A stretch of 64,000 nucleotides of DNA, taken from assembly GCF_001278035.1 (NCBI RefSeq), contig NZ_CP009452.1, positions 3,381,501 through 3,445,500 on the forward strand, given 5' to 3'. Made by a program: the position numbers and the translations under genes. This document shows positions 57,611 through 64,000 of the stretch, piece by piece (position 1 is the stretch's first letter; each line of letters starts with the position of its first letter). Origin of the DNA: Sphingopyxis sp. 113P3. Its GTDB lineage: Bacteria; Pseudomonadota; Alphaproteobacteria; Sphingomonadales; Sphingomonadaceae. Under the pieces are notes generated by a model that saw nothing but the letters and a program-made list of their open reading frames with translations, was not told where the DNA came from and did no database searches.

Positions 57611-59095
57611 ATGAGTGCATTCGGACGCCGACCGGGAACAGCAGGCCGCCCCGCCTTTGGCGTAGCCAAGCCGATGCAGGGGGGTGCCGTCGGCGGTGGC
57701 CAGTTCCCCGCGCTCGACACCGCGCCGATCGCCGAGCCCCTGTCGAGTCCGCTCAGCCCCGAACTCGAGGCGATGGACCGGCTGAACCAGCGCTCGAGCG
57801 CCGAGGCGATGGAGCCCGAAAAGCTGCAGGGCTTCGAAGCGTCGGTTCACAAGATCAAGGAGCAGGTGCTTCCGCGCCTGCTTGAACGCGTGGATCCTGA
57901 AGCGGCGGCGACGCTGAGCAAGGATGAGCTCACCGAGGAATTCCGCCCGATCATCCTCGAAGTGCTCGCTGAGCTTCGCATCACGCTCAACCGGCGCGAG
58001 CAGTTCGCCCTCGAAAAGGTGCTCGTCGACGAGCTGCTCGGCTTCGGCCCGCTGGAAGAATTGCTCGCCGATCCGGACATCAGCGACATCATGGTCAACG
58101 GACCTTACCAGACCTATGTCGAGCGCAAGGGTCAGCTCGTTCTTGCACCTATCCAGTTCCGCGACGAGCAGCATCTCTTCCAGATCGCGCAGCGCATCTG
58201 CAACCAGGTCGGCCGCCGCGTCGACCAGACCACCCCGCTCGCCGACGCGCGCCTCAAGGACGGCAGCCGTGTCAACGTCATCGTCCCGCCGCTCAGCTTG
58301 CGCGGCACGGCCATCTCGATCCGTAAATTCTCGGCCAAACCGATTACGCTCGACATGCTATGCCAATGGGGCGCGATGAGCCAGAAGATGTGCACCGCGC
58401 TGAAGATTGCAGGCGCCAGCCGTTTCAACATCGTGATCTCGGGCGGCACGGGCTCGGGCAAGACGACGATGCTCAATGCCCTTTCCAAGATGATCGACCC
58501 CGGCGAACGCGTCCTGACGATAGAGGACGCCGCCGAACTTCGCCTGCAGCAGCCGCACTGGCTGCCGCTCGAAACGCGCCCCGCGAACCTCGAGGGCAAT
58601 GGCGCGATCCACATGGGCGACCTTGTCAAGAACGCGCTGCGTATGCGCCCCGACCGCATCATCATGGGCGAGGTTCGCGGCGCCGAGTGTTTCGACCTCC
58701 TCGCCGCGATGAACACCGGTCACGACGGGTCGATGTGTACGCTCCACTCGAACAGCCCGCGCGAATGCCTCGGCCGTATGGAAAATATGGTGCTGATGGG
58801 CGACATCAAGATTCCAAAGGAAGCGATCTCGAAGCAGATCGCCGATTCGGTCGACCTGATCATCCAGATCAAGCGTCTGCGCGATGGCTCGCGCCGCGTC
58901 ACCAACGTGACCGAGGTGATCGGCATGGAAGGCGATGTCATCGTCACCCAGGAATTGTTCAAGTTCGAGTATCTGGACGAAGACAAGGACGGGAAGATCG
59001 TCGGCGAATATCGCTCGATGGGCCTGCGTCCCTATACGCTGGAAAAGGCGCGCCAGTTCGGCTTTGACCAGCCATTCCTCGAGGCGTGCCTCTGA
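57611..59095 (+). CDS. cpaF: CpaF/TadA-type secretion ATPase
   Basis: 494 residues. Hexameric ATPase for Flp/Tad pilus assembly. An N-terminal disordered region (~1-60) is followed by the conserved LEKVLVDELLGFGPLEELL. Walker A GGTGSGKTT, the RMRPDRIIMGEVRG Walker B region and TGHDGSMCTLHSN are intact. ATG 57611 gives the usual N-terminus. No cpaE, cpaB, cpaC or tadBC genes flank it in this window. Confidence 0.94.
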   Translation: MSAFGRRPGTAGRPAFGVAKPMQGGAVGGGQFPALDTAPIAEPLSSPLSPELEAMDRLNQRSSAEAMEPEKLQGFEASVHKIKEQVLPRLLERVDPEAAATLSKDELTEEFRPIILEVLAELRITLNRREQFALEKVLVDELLGFGPLEELLADPDISDIMVNGPYQTYVERKGQLVLAPIQFRDEQHLFQIAQRICNQVGRRVDQTTPLADARLKDGSRVNVIVPPLSLRGTAISIRKFSAKPITLDMLCQWGAMSQKMCTALKIAGASRFNIVISGGTGSGKTTMLNALSKMIDPGERVLTIEDAAELRLQQPHWLPLETRPANLEGNGAIHMGDLVKNALRMRPDRIIMGEVRGAECFDLLAAMNTGHDGSMCTLHSNSPRECLGRMENMVLMGDIKIPKEAISKQIADSVDLIIQIKRLRDGSRRVTNVTEVIGMEGDVIVTQELFKFEYLDEDKDGKIVGEYRSMGLRPYTLEKARQFGFDQPFLEACL

Positions 59096-59131
59096 CCTGG
59101 CAAGGACCGGGCATGCACGCAGGCCGGCGGG

Positions 59132-59320
59132 TTATCCCTGGTGCAGCCACACCGCAGCGCTCAAGAGCGCGACCGCGACCGAAGCGAGCGCGATTCCGCG
59201 CCACGGCATGAAGCCGACATTGTCGACGTCGCGGCGATTGCGGCGGCGCCAATCTGCGATTTCAGCAAAACCGAACAGCGCAGCAGCGCCGATGCTGACC
59301 GACAGCATGGACACTTGCAT
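59132..59320 (-). CDS. Small membrane protein of unknown function
   Basis: 62 residues with two hydrophobic segments (MLSVSIGAAALFGFAEIADW and GIALASVAVALLSAAVWL) joined by a basic loop (RRRNRRDVDN). GGGAG lies upstream of ATG 59320. I do not recognise a named family, but the sequence has clear membrane topology and proper start signals. Confidence 0.68.
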   Translation of the reverse strand: MQVSMLSVSIGAAALFGFAEIADWRRRNRRDVDNVGFMPWRGIALASVAVALLSAAVWLHQG

Positions 59321-59399
59321 TGACCCCGCTCCCTTCGCACTATGGCCGCTCCCAAGCGGAGCCGGCCCGGCCGGTCCACCCCAGCCGAGAGGTGCGGAT

Positions 59400-60227
59400 A
59401 TGCGTCATTTACCTTCTGTTGCAAGTGCCCTTCTGATCGCCGCCTGCGCCGCCTTTGCGGGGTTCGCGGGAAGCGCGGCGGCGCAGGAAGCGACTGAAAA
59501 GGGCGAAGATGCGATCGCGGCGGCTGTCGCGGCGCCGAGCCGCACGCCCGCAAACACCGCGCGCGATGCCTACCGCCACCCTGCCGAAACGCTTGGCTTT
59601 TTCGGTGTGAAACCGGGCGACACGATCGTCGAACTGTGGCCAGGCGGCGGCTGGTATACCGAAATACTCGCTCCATTCGTCAACGCTGGCGGCGGCCGGC
59701 TCTATGCCGCAGCTCCCGCAGGGCGGCTCAAGACAATCGAGACGTGGCAGGCCGAAAAACCCGAGATCTATGGCGCAATCCAGCCAGCCGAATTTCCGCA
59801 CCTCGAGGGCGCCAAGGTTCCCGACGAAAGCGCCGACGCCGTGCTGACCTTCCGCAATGTCCACAACTGGCGCTTTTCGGGAAGCGACAAGGCCGCCGAG
59901 GCGTTCCGGCAGATCTTTGCAATGCTGAAGCCCGGCGGCACGCTTGGCATCGTCGAGCATCGCCTGCCCGAGACGATGGATTCAGCGCTCGAGGAAAAAA
60001 GCGGCTATATGAAACGCTCCTCGATTATAGGCTTCGCCGAAGCGGCGGGCTTCAAGCTCGCGGGCGAGAGCGAGGTCAATGCCAACCCTAAGGATACGCA
60101 TGATTATCCGGGCGGGGTCTGGACGCTGCCTCCGACGCTGAACCAGAAGGAGGACGGACGCGACACCTATCTCGCGATTGGCGAATCCGACCGCATGACC
60201 CTCAAGTTCGTGAAGCCTGCAAACTGA
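59400..60227 (+). CDS. Exported class I methyltransferase-like protein (COG4798 type)
   Basis: 275 residues. A signal peptide covers residues ~1-29 (ASALLIAACAAFAGFAGSAAAQ). The mature protein has a Rossmann methyltransferase core: GVKPGDTIVELWPGGGWYTE (motif I), ADAVLTFRNVHNW and MLKPGGTLGIVEH. Export of a SAM-binding fold is odd, as SAM is cytosolic; the protein may bind another ligand. Start ATG 59400 follows GAGAGG. It overlaps aat. Confidence 0.85.
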   Translation: MRHLPSVASALLIAACAAFAGFAGSAAAQEATEKGEDAIAAAVAAPSRTPANTARDAYRHPAETLGFFGVKPGDTIVELWPGGGWYTEILAPFVNAGGGRLYAAAPAGRLKTIETWQAEKPEIYGAIQPAEFPHLEGAKVPDESADAVLTFRNVHNWRFSGSDKAAEAFRQIFAMLKPGGTLGIVEHRLPETMDSALEEKSGYMKRSSIIGFAEAAGFKLAGESEVNANPKDTHDYPGGVWTLPPTLNQKEDGRDTYLAIGESDRMTLKFVKPAN

Positions 60228-60991
60228 CACGGCACCAGGAGACGATCGACCCCGCGCTGCTGCTCAGTGCCTATGCGCAGGGGCTGTTCCCGATGGCGGA
60301 CGGGGCCGACGACCCGTCGGTGCATTGGGTCGAGCCGCGTATGCGCGCGATCCTGCCGCTCGACGGCTTTCGCCTGTCGCGCAGCCTCAGGAAGGTGATC
60401 TGCGCCGACCGTTTCCGTGTCACTACCGACAGGGTCTTCAGCGAAATGCTCGCGCTCTGCGCCGAGCCCGCACCTGACCGGCCGACGACGTGGATCAATC
60501 CGGTGATCAAGGCGAGCTACGAGCGATTGTTCCGCCTCGGTCATGCGCATAGCGTCGAGTGCTGGCTGGATGGCGAACTTGCAGGCGGGCTCTATGGCGT
60601 CTCCCTGGGGCGCGCCTTTTTCGGCGAATCGATGGTCAGCCGGGCCCGCGATGCTTCGAAGGTCGCGCTCGCGCATCTTGTCGCCCGGCTGCGCGCCGGC
60701 GGCTGGCAATTGCTCGACTGCCAGTTCATCACCCCGCATCTTGCAAGTCTCGGCGCGATCGAAATCCCGCAGGCCGACTATCTCGCGCGGCTCTATTCGG
60801 TGCTGTCGGGCGCGGACGGAGCAGGAGCGGCCGGCGCAGCTGCCTCCGGGGCTGAGCTTCCCTCACCGCCATTCGTCGCGGGCGACTGGGGAGCGCTCGA
60901 CGCCTTGGGCGCGGCCGGCGATGCGGCTTTGGATGCCGAGCGTGCGACAGGCTCGCCGCCGGGATATGTCATCGCGCAGCTTTTGACATAA
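60224..60991 (+). CDS. aat: Leucyl/phenylalanyl-tRNA-protein transferase
   Basis: Adds Leu or Phe to proteins with N-terminal Arg/Lys, marking them for ClpAP degradation. The conserved LLLSAYAQGLFPMADG lies upstream of the first ATG (60293), so the real start must be earlier. No ATG, GTG or TTG exists in frame there; CTG 60224, overlapping the previous stop, would give TRHQETIDPALL. The FFGESMVSR and LLDCQFITPHL motifs are intact. The C-terminal ~70 residues, ending SPPGYVIAQLLT, overlap the DUF2155 gene on the other strand. Confidence 0.9.
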   Translation: MTRHQETIDPALLLSAYAQGLFPMADGADDPSVHWVEPRMRAILPLDGFRLSRSLRKVICADRFRVTTDRVFSEMLALCAEPAPDRPTTWINPVIKASYERLFRLGHAHSVECWLDGELAGGLYGVSLGRAFFGESMVSRARDASKVALAHLVARLRAGGWQLLDCQFITPHLASLGAIEIPQADYLARLYSVLSGADGAGAAGAAASGAELPSPPFVAGDWGALDALGAAGDAALDAERATGSPPGYVIAQLLT

Positions 60992-61449
60992 ACGTCGAAT
61001 ATGGGGTGCTGGATGATGTTGCGTTCCGGCCGCTCCCTGAAGATCCAGCCCGAAAAGACACGATACCATTTGTCGTCGCGCTGATCCTGCACGCTCAGCT
61101 GCACGAAGGCGCCGGTTTCCGGCGGGTCTTCCCAAGGGGCAGTCTGTTCGCAGGCCCGCAGACGCACGATCGCGCGGCCGACGCGCGCCGTATCGCCAGG
61201 TTTCATCTCAAGCTCGCGCACCAGCCCGTTTCGCTTGTTGAGCAGGCCCAGCACCGCGGTGCGCTCGGCCATCGGGGTCGCGCCTTCGATGCCGCCGACT
61301 TCCTGCGGCACCTCTTCGGAGCGCACAATCTCGCCGGTCTTGGCCTCGCTGCCACGCTTGTCGCTCGTGCGGTCGCACCCCGCGAGCGCCGGAATCGTCA
61401 GCGCCAGCAAGAGCGCGGGAACGAGCGGGCGCGGCATCGCGGCTCTCAC
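60793..61449 (-). CDS. DUF2155 lipoprotein
   Basis: 218 residues. A signal peptide with lipobox ALAGC (residues ~21-25) is followed by the DUF2155 core (AVLGLLNKRNGLVRELEMKP, VGRAIVRLRACEQT, WIFRERPERNIIQHPIFDV). The final ~50 residues are low-complexity Ala/Pro/Ser and lie opposite the 3' end of aat. DUF2155 proteins accompany NDUFA12-like genes in alphaproteobacteria. It overlaps the upstream NDUFA12-like gene by 4 bases. Confidence 0.88.
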   Translation of the reverse strand: MRAAMPRPLVPALLLALTIPALAGCDRTSDKRGSEAKTGEIVRSEEVPQEVGGIEGATPMAERTAVLGLLNKRNGLVRELEMKPGDTARVGRAIVRLRACEQTAPWEDPPETGAFVQLSVQDQRDDKWYRVFSGWIFRERPERNIIQHPIFDVYVKSCAMTYPGGEPVARSASKAASPAAPKASSAPQSPATNGGEGSSAPEAAAPAAPAPSAPDSTE

Positions 61450-61832
61450 TCGGCGCCGGGCCGCCAGGCCTCATAATCGCCGGTCGCGGCTGCGCGGCGT
61501 CCCCCGCGCTCGAGCGCACCCTGGGGACGATAGGCGCCGGGGCTTCCGGTCAGGTTTGGCGTCGGCTCCTTCTGCCACGCGCGCGGCGCGGGCAACACTT
61601 CAGCCGGCAGTTCGTCGAACGTGCGATGCAGCCAGCCGTGCCATTCGGGCGGCACGCGGCTCGCGTCGTTGGACCCCTTGTAGATGACCCAGCGCCGCTT
61701 GCCGTCGCGCGAGCGGTAATAACGGTTGCCGAGCGCGTCCTCGCCAACTTTCTCGCCGGTACGCCAGCTATTCCATAATGTGCCGACGGTCGCGCCGTCC
61801 CACCAGGTGAAAATCTTGCCCAAGATGCTCAT
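61446..61832 (-). CDS. NDUFA12-like Complex I accessory protein
   Basis: 128 residues. WWDGATVGTLWNSWRTGEKVGED, GNRYY and RRWVIYKGSNDASRVPPEWHGWLH match the NDUFA12 (17.2 kDa) family, a supernumerary subunit of NADH dehydrogenase kept in alphaproteobacteria. ATG 61832 is chosen (MSILGKIFTWW). First gene of the pair with DUF2155. Confidence 0.93.
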   Translation of the reverse strand: MSILGKIFTWWDGATVGTLWNSWRTGEKVGEDALGNRYYRSRDGKRRWVIYKGSNDASRVPPEWHGWLHRTFDELPAEVLPAPRAWQKEPTPNLTGSPGAYRPQGALERGGRRAAATGDYEAWRPGAE

Positions 61833-61908
61833 GGCTGCGGCGTTTACAGGCAAGGCCGTGCGCTTCGCAAGCGCGAAAGGGTGCGAAGGGGACGTTTATG
61901 CGCCGACC

Positions 61909-62370
61909 TCAGCGATCCTTCCAGCTGACCCTTGCCTCCTCGTCGAGGCCGAGTTTCGCCGCGGTTCCCCCCGCAAGCTCGAGCACGGCCGCGACCTCCC
62001 CTCCGCTCACAACCGGGTCGAGCGATTCGGGAATCGTATTTTCGGCGATCCGGTCGATGCTGCCGTCAGAGCGGATGAAGATCATGTCGAGCGGGATCAG
62101 CGTGTTCTTCATCCAGAAGCTCGCGATGCGAGGCCTCGGGAAGGGAAAGATCATGCCTCCGTCGGCGGGAAGGCTGGTGCGGAACATCAGCCCGCGCGCC
62201 TGCTCCTCGCTGGTGCGCGCGACCTCGACGTTGAACCTGTGGGTCTTGCCGTCCGCCTCGATCGTCAGCGGGATCGTCGCCGCGCTTTCGGACTGGGCGT
62301 CGCTGTCGCGGGCGCACGCCGCCATCGGCATCGCCATCGTCAGGGCTAGAGCGGTCAAGATCACGCGCAT
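61909..62370 (-). CDS. DUF192 family lipoprotein or secreted protein
   Basis: 153 residues. A signal peptide ends in MAACARDS (possible lipobox). The DUF192 core is EVARTSEEQARGLMFRTSLP, GMIFPFPRPRIASFWMKNTL and LDMIFI, conserved in bacteria and archaea, function unknown. AAAGGA precedes ATG 62370. It lies 33 bases downstream of recX on the same strand. Confidence 0.9.
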   Translation of the reverse strand: MRVILTALALTMAMPMAACARDSDAQSESAATIPLTIEADGKTHRFNVEVARTSEEQARGLMFRTSLPADGGMIFPFPRPRIASFWMKNTLIPLDMIFIRSDGSIDRIAENTIPESLDPVVSGGEVAAVLELAGGTAAKLGLDEEARVSWKDR

Positions 62371-62403
62371 CGGCACATCCTTTTGCCAGCAGGGGCGCAA
62401 GTC

Positions 62404-62976
62404 CTAATCGAGCGCCGCGGCCTCGTCCAGCGCTGCCAGCGCCGCCTCGTCGCCCGGACCGATCGCGAGGATACGCCGCGCGAGGCTGGGCGAATGACCG
62501 GCGCGGACAAAAGCCGCGACCTGGCGCTCGCGCAGCGCGGGGTCGGTCGCGCTGGCGGCGGCATAGGGCCCCAGCCTTCGCCGCCGCGCAAAGCCCAGCG
62601 CCGCCGTGAGCGCCGCCTTTCTTGCGTTTTCGATCGCCTCCCCGGCGTCGCCCTCGCCGATCCCGTCGATCCGCAGCTGCGCCCTCACCCGCCGCTCGCC
62701 GAGACCGCGCCGCGTCATCGCCGCGCCGCGCATTGCAGCATATTGCTGATCGTCGACGAAGCCCAGCCGCTCCATCTTCGCGACCGCAGCCTCGCATGAC
62801 GTCATGGCGTCTGCTCCGTCGCGCCAGTCGGATTCGCGTATCTTTCGAGCGAGATAGCGCGCAAGCTTTGCCCGGCTGGTTGCGAATCGCGCGACATAGG
62901 CGAGCGCGAGTTCGTCGAGCCGGGCGGCGTCGAGGGGTTTTGGGTGTCGGACGGATCGAGCGTGGCCATGGCCCAT
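62404..62976 (-). CDS. recX: Regulatory protein RecX
   Basis: 190 residues. Three-helix repeats typical of RecX (LDELALAYVARFATSRAKLARYL, KMERLGFVDDQQYAAM, GERRVRAQLRIDGI). RecX binds RecA filaments and limits recombination; here it is not next to recA. ATG 62976 is the most upstream start and has no strong ribosome-binding site. It is divergent from the acyl-AMP ligase. Confidence 0.9.
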   Translation of the reverse strand: MGHGHARSVRHPKPLDAARLDELALAYVARFATSRAKLARYLARKIRESDWRDGADAMTSCEAAVAKMERLGFVDDQQYAAMRGAAMTRRGLGERRVRAQLRIDGIGEGDAGEAIENARKAALTAALGFARRRRLGPYAAASATDPALRERQVAAFVRAGHSPSLARRILAIGPGDEAALAALDEAAALD

Positions 62977-63154
62977 GCCATGTTTATGCCACAGTCAAGC
63001 CCGATTGAGAACGACCAGCGCCGCCATATCGGATCATCATGGTCCGAAAAGGGCCGATTTGTTCCACTTGCAAGGGATCGCCGAGCGCGTCATGGGTCCG
63101 AAAGATGAGATGCTTGTTGCCCCGCGCCCCGCTTCCCGGGACTGTGCACCCCCT

Positions 63155-64000
63155 ATGACCGAAAAAAACAATGTCGCCGCGGACGAACTCGTCCCTACGC
63201 CCACCGAATGCGCACAGCCGCGCCGTTTCTCGGACTTTTCGACCGTGGGCGAAGCACTTGATTACGCTGCCGCGGGCACGCGCGGACTGAATTTTCATGA
63301 TCCGCGCGGCAAGCTCGTTCGCGCTTACAGCTATCGCGAGCTCAGGGAGGATGCGAAGCGCGCCGCCTATCGGCTCATTGCCGCGGGCATCAAGCCGGGC
63401 GACCGCATCGCGCTGATCGCGGAAACCGGCCCCGAATTCGCTGCGCTCTTCTTTGGCACAATCTACGCAGGAGCATGGCCGGTCCCGCTGCCGCTGCCGA
63501 CCAGCTTTGGCGGCCGCGAATCCTATGTCGGCCAGCTCACCGTGCAGCTTTCAAGCTGCGACCCGGCGATGCTCTTCTTCCCGCCCGAGATTGCGGCGAT
63601 GGCGACCGAGGCGGCCGAGGCGAAGGGGGTCACCCCCGTCGACTGGAGCGAGTTCGAGAACCGCGCTGCCCCGATCGCGGATCTGCCGCAGCAGAATCCC
63701 GATGCAACCTGCTATCTTCAGTACAGCAGCGGCTCGACGCGCTTTCCGCACGGCGTTGCAGTCACCCATGCCGCGCTCCTCAACAATCTGTCGGCGCACG
63801 CGCACGGCATGAAGTTGCAGGACAGCGACCGATGCGTGTCATGGCTCCCCTGGTATCATGATATGGGCCTCGTCGGCTGCTTCCTGTCGCCGGTCGCCAA
63901 TCAGGTGTCGGTCGACTATCTCAAGACCGAAGACTTCGCGCGGCGGCCGCTCGCCTGGCTCGATCTGATCAGCCGGAACCAGGGCACGACCCTCAGCTAT
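63155..64000 (+). CDS. Fatty acyl-AMP ligase / acyl-ACP synthetase, C-terminus beyond window edge
   Basis: 282 codons seen, open at the right edge. The adenylating core is clear: FSTVGEALDYAAAGTRGLNF, GIKPGDRIALIAETGPEFAA, the P-loop QYSSGSTRFPHGVAV, and CVSWLPWYHDMGLVG. This is the FAAL type that activates fatty acids for transfer to an acyl carrier protein. In sphingomonads and Caulobacter such genes can belong to sphingolipid or polyketide lipid clusters; the downstream genes are not visible. In-frame ATG codons at 63092 and 63110 are alternative starts. Confidence 0.9.
   Translation, partial: MTEKNNVAADELVPTPTECAQPRRFSDFSTVGEALDYAAAGTRGLNFHDPRGKLVRAYSYRELREDAKRAAYRLIAAGIKPGDRIALIAETGPEFAALFFGTIYAGAWPVPLPLPTSFGGRESYVGQLTVQLSSCDPAMLFFPPEIAAMATEAAEAKGVTPVDWSEFENRAAPIADLPQQNPDATCYLQYSSGSTRFPHGVAVTHAALLNNLSAHAHGMKLQDSDRCVSWLPWYHDMGLVGCFLSPVANQVSVDYLKTEDFARRPLAWLDLISRNQGTTLSY

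Overview
The window reads as a chromosomal segment of a GC-rich alphaproteobacterium of the order Sphingomonadales (Sphingopyxis/Sphingomonas-like). The reasons are the pckA-chvI-chvG-hprK-rapZ-EIIA-HPr order, an ATP synthase F1 operon (atpHAGDC) without F0 genes, an NDUFA12-type Complex I accessory protein next to a DUF2155 protein, large TonB-dependent receptors, short FdxA, and a fatty acyl-AMP ligase at the right edge. Most of the window is core housekeeping sequence. I see no tRNA, rRNA, CRISPR array or prophage.

Layout. 1-7.5 kb: an edge-truncated M23 peptidase gene with a perfect CtrA-type box upstream, then a Suv3-like RNA helicase, an S4 protein, ferredoxin FdxA, ClpP and ClpX. 7.5-11.9 kb: a TonB-dependent receptor gene cut in two by a complete 1,434-bp IS701-like element, with 15-bp inverted repeats and a 4-bp CTAT duplication; removing the element and one repeat restores an 847-residue reading frame. 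11.9-16 kb (minus strand): RNase D-like exonuclease, LptC, LptA, a small unknown protein and an Atm1-like ABC exporter. 16.3-17.5 kb: an RGG-tailed double cold-shock-domain protein and SufE.

17.6-22 kb: an expanded phage-shock (psp) locus. Divergent pspF (sigma54 enhancer-binding protein) faces a minus-strand operon with a -24/-12 promoter. The order is a 56-residue unknown, pspA, pspB, pspC and then five more small proteins with one membrane segment each. Almost all end in a shared coiled-coil signature around LERI-x-TD and EIE-x-LR, and PspC carries a version of the same tail. This is the strongest candidate here for a little-described system.

22-30 kb: lipoprotein, ribosomal proteins L21 (long Lys/Ala/Pro tail) and L27, GNAT acetyltransferase, DUF937, DUF3597, a multi-hairpin intergenic element, a Tat-exported DUF885 protein and PEP carboxykinase. 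30-35.5 kb: ChvI/ChvG two-component system, C-terminal-domain-only HPr kinase, RapZ, a mannose-type EIIA, HPr and a TrmH-family methyltransferase, forming a metabolic/envelope regulatory block. 35.5-51 kb: META-domain lipoprotein, RmuC, a second TonB receptor with a PepSY membrane protein (iron-type pair), PriA, a TPR metallopeptidase, an esterase, a DUF1203-Ada-PEP mutase-like operon and a membrane-tethered serine protease. 51-57 kb: dienelactone hydrolase and atpHAGDC. 57-64 kb: DUF6265 protein, a lone CpaF ATPase, a secreted methyltransferase-like protein, Aat, DUF2155, NDUFA12-like, DUF192, RecX and the start of a fatty acyl-AMP ligase running off the right edge.
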